The position numbers and the translations under genes were made by a program. Under the pieces are notes generated by a model. The model ran no database searches, was not told where the DNA came from, and was given only the letters and a program-made list of their open reading frames with translations. 61,913 bases of DNA, taken from positions 1 to 61,913 of the forward strand of contig VHDE01000017.1 in the NCBI GenBank assembly GCA_016871515.1, given 5' to 3'. Of the stretch, positions 18,228 through 27,247 are shown piece after piece. The stretch is from Verrucomicrobiota bacterium. Its GTDB lineage: Bacteria; Verrucomicrobiota; Verrucomicrobiia; Limisphaerales; SIBE01. Numbering within the stretch: position 1 is the first letter of the stretch; every line of letters begins with the position of its first letter.

Positions 18228-18702
18228 ATGAGAAAGTCTTCTAAGATCGAGCCAGAGGATTCGGTGGCTCCGTTTGACGTCGCGCAGGCTTTCCAGCCCG
18301 CGGGTTCGGAGGACTTCCCAGGCGCCCGCCCGCGGAAGTCCAGAATTCCACGAACCAGCCGGCGAGAATGTCTGCTCTACGTTCTTTTGAGCGCGGTCGT
18401 CAGTGGGGCCATTGCTGCCCTGTCGGCTGCAGCTCCACAGGGCGGCGACGAGGTGGCAGCTTTTTCATGGGACGACTCAAGCATAGCGATAAGGACGGAA
18501 ATGATTGTGGGGGTGCCAGCACGCATCTGATGCAATTAGTCTCGAAAGCATCCAGCCTGAGAATCTTGTGGCCGTTCTGGGTGAAGATGGGCTCTGCTGC
18601 GCATTCAGCATGGGCAACAAATGCAATGACGGCAAGGGCGTTAGTCCGGAGGATGGCCAGGCTTTGGCGTTGAATATCGCGGTGTACGCATTGACTCACT
18701 AA
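18228..18702 (+). pseudogene. DUF4159-like protein with deleted core
   Basis: A start at 18228 gives a 100-residue frame with a basic N-terminus and one hydrophobic segment (CLLYVLLSAVVSGAIAALSAA), then runs into garbage. In another frame, 18520-18702 reads LVAVLGEDGLCCAFSMGNKC, GVSPEDGQALALNIAVYALTH and stops. That ending resembles the C-terminus of DUF4159 proteins, which commonly follow VWA-like genes. The two pieces look like the ends of one gene whose middle was lost with a frameshift. The assignment is tentative. Confidence 0.4.
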
Positions 18703-18724
18703 TTCAGCATTGCGGACGGCGAAG

Positions 18725-19606
18725 TCAGCGACCCTTAGTTTTGCGGATTAATAGAATCCAAAACCAGACTGTCCCCATACAGCCAAATATTGCGGCGCCA
18801 ACGAAATTTGCGGTTGAGCCGAAACTCCATAACCAAGCGCCAAGGAACGAGCCCATAGTGACGACGCAATCGCGAATGAGGTAGTACGCGCCATAAGTGC
18901 GAGCCCGATGTTCAGGCGAAGCTTGGGCGATGATCAGAGCCTTCCTGGCAGGTTCACCAAACTCCTTGAGACCGCGAATCACAAATGCAACGGCCAGCCA
19001 AGTGAGGTTTTGAGCGAACAGGAGTGAAACCGGAAAGAGGGTGAAAAAGATGAACTTCGCCAAGACGAACGGACGCTGGCCATGCTTATCAGCCAAATGT
19101 GCCACCGGGATGTAGCAAATCATTGCTGTTATCATTTCAATTGCCACCAGCCAGCCAAATTCCTCGGCACTTACTCCAACGTGGTTCATCGCCCACAGGA
19201 TCACGAAGGCATACGGAAGCCGCTCGCAGAAGCGAATTAGGATATCGCTTATCAAAAGTTCGCGCAGCGTGGGGTTGAACGATTTTACCACTCCCGCAAA
19301 GGTTATCTTTGGCTCAATCTTGCTAGCGGCTTCGGTTTGCTTCTCGGGGTCGGTAATAAACCATTGGAATATTGCTGTCCCTGCGCTAAGGACAATGCAG
19401 CCGATAAGCGCATATCGAACTCCTTGCTCCCAACCAAATTTCGTGATCAGCCAACCGCCGGCAGGAGGGCCAAGCATCATCGGCACACGACGAACCATCG
19501 ATTGCACGCCGACACCCATGGTGTGCTGTCGCTTATCCAGCGATAGTAACAACGAAGTGTTGCGCCGAAGTGCCAGGAAGCCTGTTATGCGTTGCCAGAC
19601 GTTCAC
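18725..19606 (-). pseudogene. MFS transporter lacking its first helices
   Basis: A 293-residue membrane protein with about eight hydrophobic helices. Recognisable parts are VGVQSMVRRVPMMLGPPAGG, GWLITKFGWEQGVRYALIGC and RDCVVTMGSFLGAWLW, matching the second half of helix 4 onward of major facilitator transporters. A full protein would have about 400 residues and twelve helices; the first three or four and the loop 2-3 motif are absent. The first 28 residues here (MNVWQRITGFLALRRNTSLL) do not look like an MFS start. It is likely a truncated, non-functional carrier. Substrate unknown. Confidence 0.65.
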
Positions 19607-19842
19607 GGTTTAGCCGTTGAGGCTATGCGCCGTTGCCACTCCGCGTAAAGTGCGTCGTAGGCGATAGGGTGCGATCAACTCCTTTTCTAGAATCTTATGC
19701 TCGCTCAAGCCCAGTGCGCCAAGCCCGAATGCCATCTAACGCAAGCCTCCGCGAAGGTAATCGTGGCGGCCCAGTCCTGCGCGTCTATGTCGGGGTGAAG
19801 TGTGAGTTCGGCGCGCGCTGGCGTTCGCGCTAAATCACGCGT

Positions 19843-21096
19843 TCAGCGATGGCGGACGAATTGAGCCACCTCCGCCCAGGCCTGCATCACGTCGCGCAAT
19901 GATTCGAGGTATGTCAGTTTTACGGTCGCCCAATCCCGACGAACCGGCAGCGCCTCACTTAAACTGATGTCGCCGGCGGCAAATCGGGCTTCATTCGCTT
20001 TCAGCACTGTGTCAGCGCGAGGCAGGACTGCGGTTTTCAAAGCCCGGCTATTAGCGAGCGCGACCGTAAGATGAGCGTGAGCTTCATGCAGCCGAATGTT
20101 CAAAACATTTTGCATCGAGCGGGAGCGCGCTTCGGCAGCGGCAAATTCAGCGCGGCCTTCTCGCAATCGTCCCTGATTGCGATCGAACAACGGCAGCGGA
20201 ATACTCAAGCCGACATCGAAACTGTTTTCTTTGGACGCTTCCAAACGCCGGTAAAGCAGCTCGACTCTCAAATCAGGAATGCGTTCAGCCTTCGCTAGAT
20301 CTATTCGAGCCTGACGCGCCCGCAGTTCTGCCCCCGCAAGGACGATTTCAGGACTGGTGGAAAGGTTGGCCGAAAGAGCTTCCAACGCTGGAATCTCGAA
20401 GATCGCGTCGAGACTGCCTGCAAGGGTTTTCATCGAGGAATTCGGATCGCCGATAGCTGCTTGCAATTCCACCATAGCATGCTCGCGCATCGCGTCACTG
20501 CGTCTGAGTTCAACTTGCGCACGGATCAACTCCATTTCGGCGCGCGCTAATTCCTCTCGCCGAGCATCGCCGGCATCAACGCGGGCCTTGGTCGTGGCGA
20601 CAAGCTTCTCGACGCTTCCAGCGATTTCTTTCTGCGTCTGAAAAGCTTGTTCCTGATACAGCGCAGTGGCGAAGGCGCTATGAACACGTTTCCGCAGATC
20701 GCGGCGGCGCACTTCCAGCTCCTGAATTCGCCGGCCTCGCTCAAGTTGTTCAGCCTCTCGAGCCTTGCCGAGCCTATTGCCCAGCGGAATCGGTTGCGAG
20801 AGACCAGCCAGGTATTCGGCTTCCCGAGCGGTTCGACCACTAACGGGTGCGGATTCCATGCGAGCGATGGCGGCCGGATTTGGAAATGCGCCGGCCTGTT
20901 GTGCGCGACCAGCCGCGGCGTCAATGAGCGCCCTGGCTTCGGCGAGTTCAGGCTGCAAGCGCTCGGCGGCTTCCAACGCTTGTTCGAGCGAGAGCGTTTC
21001 GAACGTGTTCGTGGATGGAAGCTCAGCGGCTTCTGAGCACATCGCATAACCAACCGCCAGACTGATCAGTGAATTCAACGAGACCAGATGTTTCAT
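19843..21096 (-). CDS. Outer-membrane efflux protein, TolC/CzcC family
   Basis: A 417-residue intact protein with a short N-terminal signal (LNSLISLAVGYAMCSEAAE). Two OEP repeats rich in long helices follow, with the family features LSLEQALEAAERLQPELAEARALID-like start (about residues 34-58) and ADTVLKANEARFAAGDISLSEAL near the end. It forms the outer-membrane channel of a tripartite export pump. It lies 88 bases downstream of the RND pump gene on the same strand, the last gene of the operon. The metal specificity cannot be read from this component. Confidence 0.9.
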   Translation of the reverse strand: MKHLVSLNSLISLAVGYAMCSEAAELPSTNTFETLSLEQALEAAERLQPELAEARALIDAAAGRAQQAGAFPNPAAIARMESAPVSGRTAREAEYLAGLSQPIPLGNRLGKAREAEQLERGRRIQELEVRRRDLRKRVHSAFATALYQEQAFQTQKEIAGSVEKLVATTKARVDAGDARREELARAEMELIRAQVELRRSDAMREHAMVELQAAIGDPNSSMKTLAGSLDAIFEIPALEALSANLSTSPEIVLAGAELRARQARIDLAKAERIPDLRVELLYRRLEASKENSFDVGLSIPLPLFDRNQGRLREGRAEFAAAEARSRSMQNVLNIRLHEAHAHLTVALANSRALKTAVLPRADTVLKANEARFAAGDISLSEALPVRRDWATVKLTYLESLRDVMQAWAEVAQFVRHR

Positions 21097-21184
21097 AGGT
21101 TTCCTTCGGTGAACGGTTCACAGTTTTCAAGGCAGCGACCAGGATTCATAGGCAAGAGCCATGAGATGAACGGAACGGTATTCT

Positions 21185-24100
21185 TCAAGTAATCCCTCCG
21201 GCTAAAGGTTTGGCAAACCGAGCGAATCGCAGATAGAGCGCCGGGACGATCAGCATGTTGAGCAGCATCGAAGTGAGCAGGCCAAAAAGAATGACGATGG
21301 CCATGGGCGTCTGAATCTCATTTCCGGGTTTGCCACCGCCCAGCGCCAGTGGGATGAGAGCGAGTCCGGCGGCGAGAGAAGTCATAAGAATGGGCACGAG
21401 GCGCTCCATGGCGCCGCGCCGGACAGCTTCGCGGAAATCCGTGACACCCTCCTGCTCCTGCAAATGCCGGATGTGGGAGACGAGCATGATGCCGTTGCGG
21501 CTCGCAATCCCGAAGACGGTGATAAAACCAATGAGCGAGGCGACACTCAAAACCCCTCCGCTCACAAACACGCCGGCCACACCCCCGATCAGCGCCAGCG
21601 GCAGATTCAACATGATCAAAGCGGCATCGCGAGCTGAACCAAAGGCAAGGTGCAGGAGAAAACCGATGCCGATCACAACAGCAGCGCCAACCAGCGTCAA
21701 TGTGCGGCTGGCCTGCGCAGCACTCTCAAATTGTCCGGCGTATTCGACGCGATAGCCGGGAGCACTCGCAAGAATCGGGTTCGCCAATTTCTGGATGTCA
21801 ACGACAACGCCAGTCACGTCCCGGGCTGCGACATTGCATTGAACGACAATCTTGCGTTCGACTTGCTCCCGAAGAACTTGGTTCGGACCGGTGTCCCTCT
21901 GGATTCTGGCCAGCGAACCAAGCGGGACTTTGGCGCCGCCCGATGTGTCCACGAGCAAGTTTCCGATAGTATCCAGGTCCCACCTGCGGCTCCCCGAGAT
22001 GCGGACGACAAGGTCGTACGAGGTCTGTCCTTCCAACACGCGCGACGCCTTTGCGCCTTGCAGCCCTGCCTCCAATGTTTTGGAAACGTCCCGGATGGTT
22101 AATCCGTGCCGGGCAATTTCCTGGCGATCAAACTTAACCTTGAGCACAGGGATTTCGGTTTGCTGTTCGATGGACAAGTCCACGACACCGCGGACGCCTT
22201 GCATAGCGGCGCGAACCTTCTCGGCGAGCGGCCGGAGTTGGTAAAGGTCCGGACCGAAGATTTTGACGGCAATATTGGCCCGCGTGCCGGAAAGCATGTG
22301 ATCAATCCGATGTGAAATCGGCTGGCCGATGGTGATATTCATTCCGGGGACGGTGGACAACCCGTCGCGCAAAGCCTGAAGGAATTCCGCTTTGTTCCGG
22401 TCCTTCATTTTGATGGACACATCCAATTCCGACGCCTCGACTCCTTGGGCGTGCTCATCCAGCTCGGCGCGTCCCGTGCGACGAGCAACCGACACGACTT
22501 CGGGGAAGGTCAACAAAGTCTGTTCGACCACGCGTCCGAGAGCATCAGACTCAGGCAGTGAAGTCCCCGGCAGCGTGACGGCGCTAATGGTGAGTGATCC
22601 TTCGTTGAACTCCGGGAGAAAGGCGCGGCCCATGAATGCTGTCGAAGCAAGCGCTAGCGCCAGCAGCACAACTGCTGGAAGAGTGAATAGCCAGGGATGA
22701 TTCAATGCTCTTTCCAATAACGGGGCGAACCGGGCTTTCAACCATTGAACGAATCTGGGTTCCTCCTCCGCTTGCACAGCTTTGCTGCGCGGCAGCATAA
22801 AGTAGCACAGGACTGGCGTGACCGTCATCGCGACAAACAGCGACGCGAGCAAGGCCACCAAATAGGCGACACCGAGTGGCTGCAACAACCGGCCTTCGAC
22901 ACCGCTGAGAAAGAAAATGGGAACGGAAACCAACGCGATAATCAGAGTGGCGAAAACGATCGAACTCCGGATTTCCACACTCGCATCAAAGACGACTTGC
23001 AAGGCCGAACGCTGCTGGCCTTCGGGTTTTTGATGGTTCTCGCGCAATCGCCGGAAGACATTCTCCACGTCAATCACGGTGTCATCCACGAGTGCTCCTA
23101 TGGCAATAACCATCCCACCCAGAGTCATAGTGTTGATCGATTCCCCAAACCATTTCAAGGCAAGGACGGCGGTGACGAGCGAGAGTGGAATCGCAGTTAG
23201 CGTGATCAGAGCAGCGCGGAAGTTCGCTAAAAACAGCAAGACCACCAGTATTACCAACCCGGCGCCTTCGATTAGCGCAAGTTGAACGTTGCCGACAGAC
23301 ACTGCGATGAAATCGGCTTGGCGAAAGATGTCGGCCTTCAGTTTCATCCCAGCCGGCAGCTTGGCCGCGATTTCCGCCAGCACCTCGTCGAGACGTTTCG
23401 TAAGTTCGAGCGTGTTCGCGCCGGGCTGCTTCTGAATCCCCAGAATCACAGCCGGTTTCCCCATGGCTGAGCCCTCGCCGCGCTTGAGCGCTTCGCCGAC
23501 TGTTATTCGGCCTAAGTCTGCCACCAGTGTCGGCACGCCAGAGCGAGTGGCAACCACGGTTGCGCCGATGTCATCGAGACTGCGAACGCGGCCCACGCCT
23601 GTCACCAGCCATTCCTGGCCATGGGCGTTAATCACGCCTGCGGACACATTCTCGTTGCCTGCTTCCAAGGCGCGAATGACTTGGTTCAGGGTGATGCCAT
23701 GCGCGAGCAAGACGCCAGGTTGAAGAACCGCTTGATATTGTTTCTCGCCACCCCCAATCGGCGCAACCTGGGACACGCCGGAAACGGCGAGCAAACGTCG
23801 GCGAATGAAAGTCTCCGCGTAACTCCGAAGTTCAATGGGAGAGTGCTTTTCAGAGGACAGCGCCAGGAAAAGAATCTCGCCCATAATGGAAGATTGAGGG
23901 GCCAGCACAGGGCGTTCGACCTCAGGCGGCAAATTGCCGGACACCGTTGCAATTTTTTCCGCGACAGTCTGACGGGCGTTACGAATGTCCGTGCCCCACT
24001 CGAATTCGACCCAGACCACCGAAATCCCAACAGCGGTCGCAGAGCGGACCCGGCGAACTCCGGATGCGCCATTAATGGCCGCTTCAACGGGAACGGTGAC

Positions 24101-24289
24101 CTGGCTTTCCACTTCGATCGGCGCCATGCCGTGCGCCTCGGTGATGACAGTGACGGTCGGCGCAGTGAGGTCCGGGAACACGTCCACTGACATTTGGATC
24201 GCAGTGTAGAAACCGAACACGGTCAGCAGGAGCGCTCCGGCGAGAACGAGCACGCGATTGCCGAGCGACCATTGAATCAATCGATTCAT
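21185..24289 (-). CDS. Heavy-metal efflux RND pump, CzcA/CusA family
   Basis: A 1034-residue complete inner-membrane pump. It shows the HME-RND start (MNRLIQWSLGNRVLVLAGAL, TVFGFYTAIQMSVDVFPDLT), the central helix with the paired acidic residues GALVDDTVIDVENVFRRLRE (proton relay), GRAFLPEFNEGSLT, and the C-terminal FGIASRNGIMLVSHIRHLQE. Twelve transmembrane segments and two large periplasmic loops are visible. It exports a divalent or monovalent transition metal together with the membrane-fusion protein and TolC-like channel of the same operon. Start ATG follows the fusion-protein gene by nine bases. The substrate (Zn/Co/Cd or Cu/Ag) is not settled. Confidence 0.93.
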   Translation of the reverse strand: MNRLIQWSLGNRVLVLAGALLLTVFGFYTAIQMSVDVFPDLTAPTVTVITEAHGMAPIEVESQVTVPVEAAINGASGVRRVRSATAVGISVVWVEFEWGTDIRNARQTVAEKIATVSGNLPPEVERPVLAPQSSIMGEILFLALSSEKHSPIELRSYAETFIRRRLLAVSGVSQVAPIGGGEKQYQAVLQPGVLLAHGITLNQVIRALEAGNENVSAGVINAHGQEWLVTGVGRVRSLDDIGATVVATRSGVPTLVADLGRITVGEALKRGEGSAMGKPAVILGIQKQPGANTLELTKRLDEVLAEIAAKLPAGMKLKADIFRQADFIAVSVGNVQLALIEGAGLVILVVLLFLANFRAALITLTAIPLSLVTAVLALKWFGESINTMTLGGMVIAIGALVDDTVIDVENVFRRLRENHQKPEGQQRSALQVVFDASVEIRSSIVFATLIIALVSVPIFFLSGVEGRLLQPLGVAYLVALLASLFVAMTVTPVLCYFMLPRSKAVQAEEEPRFVQWLKARFAPLLERALNHPWLFTLPAVVLLALALASTAFMGRAFLPEFNEGSLTISAVTLPGTSLPESDALGRVVEQTLLTFPEVVSVARRTGRAELDEHAQGVEASELDVSIKMKDRNKAEFLQALRDGLSTVPGMNITIGQPISHRIDHMLSGTRANIAVKIFGPDLYQLRPLAEKVRAAMQGVRGVVDLSIEQQTEIPVLKVKFDRQEIARHGLTIRDVSKTLEAGLQGAKASRVLEGQTSYDLVVRISGSRRWDLDTIGNLLVDTSGGAKVPLGSLARIQRDTGPNQVLREQVERKIVVQCNVAARDVTGVVVDIQKLANPILASAPGYRVEYAGQFESAAQASRTLTLVGAAVVIGIGFLLHLAFGSARDAALIMLNLPLALIGGVAGVFVSGGVLSVASLIGFITVFGIASRNGIMLVSHIRHLQEQEGVTDFREAVRRGAMERLVPILMTSLAAGLALIPLALGGGKPGNEIQTPMAIVILFGLLTSMLLNMLIVPALYLRFARFAKPLAGGIT

Positions 24290-24298
24290 ACGCGTGCC

Positions 24299-25891
24299 TC
24301 AATGAGCATGGCCATGAGCCGGTATGACGCCTGAGATGGATGACAGACGTATCGCGTAAGCTCCTTTGGTCACAACCCGCTCCCCTTCCCTCAGGCCATC
24401 GAGCACCTGCACGAAATTGCCGTCGCGAATACCAAGCTTGAGTTCGCGCTTCTCGAATGTTTCGCCACTCACCTGGACAAAGGCTATGGGCTGCCCGCCT
24501 TCCTCAACAATCGCCGAAACGGGAATAGCCACGGCTTCATCGCTTCGCGCTGTTTCGACGTGCAAGCGGACTGCTTGGCCAACGCGCAAACCTGCCTTCG
24601 CGTTTGGAAGTTCGTAAATGAGCGGAACCGTTCGGGTTGTTGTGTCCACCTCCAGTCCCGCAAAGACAAGTTCACCGCCTTCTGCGGCAAGCGAAATCAA
24701 CTGTTCTTCGTCGCTTGATAACTGGACGAGCGCGTTCGTCGCTTCGCCTAGCCGTGCGGCAGCGATCTCGGGAACACGCGCCTCGATCCACACGGTCGCC
24801 GGATTCAATAGCGTGAAGACGATTTGATCCGCGGAGACCGGCTCTCCGATTCCAGCCGAAACTGCCGTCAAAACGCCAGCGATGGGGGCGCGAAGCTCCA
24901 AAGCTGGGCTCGCCGTTGAACCAGCATCGGCAGACGATTTAGTTGCGTAAGTCGAACGCAACGCTGCGGCGGCGGCGTGTTGAGCTCTGGCGGTAGCGAG
25001 GGCGGCTTCAGCCTCTTGAAGTTCACGCTCCGATCTCGCCTCTTGCGCAGCCAGCTTCTTTGTGCGTGCGTAAGTCACTTCAGCTTGCTTCAAGACAGCT
25101 TCGGCGCGACCGAACTCCCCTTCGATTTCAATGAAGCGCGCGGCAGCTTCGGAAAAGCGTGGCTGGAGTAACGCCAGCAATTCGCCCGCCTCAACTCGCG
25201 CGCCCGGTCGCGGAAAGGTCTTCCCAATCGGCCAGGCAAGATGTCCCGCAAGCGGAGCGGGCACAGCCGCGCTGAAGCCCGGTTTGGCCCGAACCTGTCC
25301 GAGGACCTCGACGCGTTCGACGAGCCGGCGTTTTGTCACAGGTTCGGCTTTGGACAGAATTTTCCATTGCTGTTCCTTGAGAAAGCTCACGCCTTCGGGG
25401 GCTGCGGAGAATTCAGCGTGCCCGGCGGAATGGGCGTCCGCATACACTTTCACAGGGCCCAACTCGATTGTGGCGTTCGTTGCATCTGCGGGAACGAGCA
25501 ACGTCATCTGCCAATCACCGGTTTTCGGAAATGTGATGGCAGAAATGTAAATGCCGGCCCGTTCCGGCGCCGCCTGCAAATGCTCAAAGCCAGTCTCGCC
25601 CTGACGGAGAACAAATTTGACCATCCCTTCCTTGCGCGGTTCCAAGGTCACCAAGTCTGTAACGTGCGTGATGAACTTGGCCGGGTTGTTTGCGACAGGG
25701 GCTTTGTGTTCCGCGAAAACTTCGTAGCGGTCGGACCAGACAGTGATTTGGGCCGTTTTTTCTTCGTGGTCGTGACTGCCGGCTTCGCCGTGATCGTGAC
25801 CGTGAGAATGTGATTCGCCGCCCCGTCGGCAGCTAACGGCAACAAGCGCGACGGTGCAAACGGCGTAAAATAATTGGCGTCGTTTTCGCAT
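24299..25891 (-). CDS. RND efflux membrane-fusion lipoprotein, CzcB/CusB family, His-rich N-terminus
   Basis: A 530-residue periplasmic adaptor. The N-terminus has a lipoprotein signal (LFYAVCTVALVAVSCRRG) followed by HSHGHDHGEAGSHDHEE, a histidine-rich metal-binding segment. A domain of about 150 residues follows before the adaptor core; the biotinyl-lipoyl hairpin (VPAPLAGHLAWPIGKTFPRP) and beta-barrel parts (LRVGQAVRLHVET, EGERVVTKGAYAIRLSS) are normal. The ATG at 25891 is preferred because the sequence GGAGGAGA lies just upstream, one of the few strong Shine-Dalgarno sites in the window. It is the second gene of the pump operon. Confidence 0.92.
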   Translation of the reverse strand: MRKRRQLFYAVCTVALVAVSCRRGGESHSHGHDHGEAGSHDHEEKTAQITVWSDRYEVFAEHKAPVANNPAKFITHVTDLVTLEPRKEGMVKFVLRQGETGFEHLQAAPERAGIYISAITFPKTGDWQMTLLVPADATNATIELGPVKVYADAHSAGHAEFSAAPEGVSFLKEQQWKILSKAEPVTKRRLVERVEVLGQVRAKPGFSAAVPAPLAGHLAWPIGKTFPRPGARVEAGELLALLQPRFSEAAARFIEIEGEFGRAEAVLKQAEVTYARTKKLAAQEARSERELQEAEAALATARAQHAAAAALRSTYATKSSADAGSTASPALELRAPIAGVLTAVSAGIGEPVSADQIVFTLLNPATVWIEARVPEIAAARLGEATNALVQLSSDEEQLISLAAEGGELVFAGLEVDTTTRTVPLIYELPNAKAGLRVGQAVRLHVETARSDEAVAIPVSAIVEEGGQPIAFVQVSGETFEKRELKLGIRDGNFVQVLDGLREGERVVTKGAYAIRLSSISGVIPAHGHAH

Positions 25892-26107
25892 TGTCTCCTC
25901 CAAAGATTAATGGCTGGGTTGCGTCCCTTTCGGGAAAGAGACGATGACATTCGTTGAACTCTTTTTCATAAGACAAATCAGTCAGGCGCCCGCTCCATGA
26001 TGCCTTGCGCGGGCCGCTGCCCGAAGCGGCCGAAGGCAGCAAAGTATTGGGAACAGTCGGCAAACAGTGGAGTCAGCTAACTGCGAGGCTGGTCCCGAAT
26101 GGGACTT

Positions 26108-26503
26108 TCAGAAAAGGAAAGAGGGCGCGCGGACTGGAAGTGCGGTGCGAAAAAAGAATTGCCAGCAACTCAGAAGTTCAGGTGGTCCCGTGCCCGGTGG
26201 CGCCAGGCCGCGATGGAATACCTCCGGGACCGGGGCTTTTGGCGCGAACAGAAGTTCCGTTCCGAACGGAAACGCAGACGCCGCCACAAACATCTTTAGG
26301 ATCGAAATGCCGTGGGAATTATTTCGATAACTTCCGTGGGCGAACTCGTGATCGTCGGAACCATGCTCGTGTGATCCACCGCTGCCGTCGTGGTTCTCGT
26401 GAACTTCGTGAATCAATCCGAAATGCTGAAGCAACACGTGCGACGTGACCAGCGGCCATAAGGCCAGCAAAACTAGCGCTGCGATTTGCCTCGTTCGGGT
26501 CAC
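26108..26503 (-). CDS. Small His-rich secreted or membrane protein, first gene of the metal-efflux operon
   Basis: A 131-residue protein: hydrophobic N-terminus (IAALVLLALWPLVTSHVLLQ) then a cluster HEVHENHDGSGGSHEHGSDD with HEFAHGS, and a second hydrophobic stretch (ILKMFVAASAFPFG). The His/Asp cluster parallels the one in the adjacent fusion lipoprotein, which suggests metal capture in the periplasm for the pump. No family was recognised. GTG at 26503 is chosen because it precedes the hydrophobic segment; a GTG at 26557 in the same frame is the alternative. It ends about 217 bases before the adaptor gene start. Confidence 0.65.
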   Translation of the reverse strand: MTRTRQIAALVLLALWPLVTSHVLLQHFGLIHEVHENHDGSGGSHEHGSDDHEFAHGSYRNNSHGISILKMFVAASAFPFGTELLFAPKAPVPEVFHRGLAPPGTGPPELLSCWQFFFRTALPVRAPSFLF

Positions 26504-26574
26504 AATGAGGGAATCATGCAGAAGCGATTGAAAACAACAAGGTCGGAATCGCTGCACGCTGAAGTCGGTTGCCG

Positions 26575-26643
26575 GGCAGGGCGGCGTTGCTGCGCCGCCT
26601 TGTCAAACCTGCGATGCCGGCGGCGCGGCAACGCCGCCCTGCC
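26575..26643. repeat. GC-rich inverted repeat, 25-bp arms
   Basis: Left arm 26575-26599 (starting GGCAGGGCGGCGTTGC) is matched by its inverse at 26619-26643 with one mismatch, separated by 19 bases. The stem is near-perfect and would be very stable. There is no T-run after it, so it is not a standard terminator. It lies upstream of the metal-efflux operon and resembles a dispersed REP/MITE-like unit. Confidence 0.75.
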
Positions 26644-26662
26644 AGCGAAATGGCACATAGGT

Positions 26663-26869
26663 TCAATGCGCGAAATCTTGTTTCGGAGAAGTCCCTCTCC
26701 GGAATTGTACTCCGCCCTTCATGAACTCACCGACACCGACCGCGGCGTTCGCCGCCAGCGATTTTCCTTCGTCGGCGCCAATGGCCGCGAGCGTGGGGAC
26801 GCAAGGCGGTATCGGCCAAAGAAAGAGAGCGAGAGCTAAAGCTAAGGGAATCGCGCTTCGGTGGTGCAT
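26663..26869 (-). CDS. Small putative secreted protein
   Basis: A 68-residue frame starting MHHRSAIPLALALALFLWPI, a plausible signal peptide, followed by a short mature part (GADEGKSLAANAAVGVGEFM). It starts three bases after the stop of the Cys-rich frame at 26873, in the same direction as the efflux operon. No family was recognised, and the frame may be chance coding; low confidence. Confidence 0.3.
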   Translation of the reverse strand: MHHRSAIPLALALALFLWPIPPCVPTLAAIGADEGKSLAANAAVGVGEFMKGGVQFRRGTSPKQDFAH

Positions 26870-26872
26870 AGA

Positions 26873-27130
26873 CTATTCAAGGTTCGGGCAATGATCTGGC
26901 ATCCGCCGATATTTGCAGCATTTTTCGCGACGCAGGGCGCCAAACAAACCGCCATAGAAGGCCGGCATCGCAGCGGCGGCAATCCTCTTCGATGATGAAC
27001 ACGCCATCGGCGGCGCAGCGCATGGAGCAGTAAGTCCCAGCGCAGAGGCCATTTGCTCAGCAGCTTGTTTACCGGCAGCTTCAACGACCGTTCGCAGACG
27101 GCGCTGCTTCGCGAGAATGAACTTCATCAA
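26873..27130 (-). CDS. Small Cys-rich hypothetical protein
   Basis: An 85-residue frame: KFILAKQRRLRTVVEAAGKQ, APCAAPPMACSSS and a conserved-looking tail AFYGGLFGALRREKCCKYRRM with PDHCPNLE. Four or more Cys residues towards the C-terminus suggest a small metal-binding protein. I do not recognise the family. Weak evidence: length, Cys pattern and tight spacing to the next small frame on the same strand. Confidence 0.35.
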   Translation of the reverse strand: MMKFILAKQRRLRTVVEAAGKQAAEQMASALGLTAPCAAPPMACSSSKRIAAAAMPAFYGGLFGALRREKCCKYRRMPDHCPNLE

Positions 27131-27247
27131 AAAGCGCTGAGCCCCGAATAAGGAGTCTTCAACCAGTGATTAGACTCGCGGAGTTGGCTGTGTCATGCGT
27201 GCGAGTGACGGCGACGCTTTCTCAGGTAACGGCGGGTTCATTCGCGA

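Noticed and set aside
26486..26839. Plus-strand frame of 117 residues over the inverted repeat at 26.6 kb
   Set aside because: It is mostly translated repeat arms and overlaps the small minus-strand frames; no family match.
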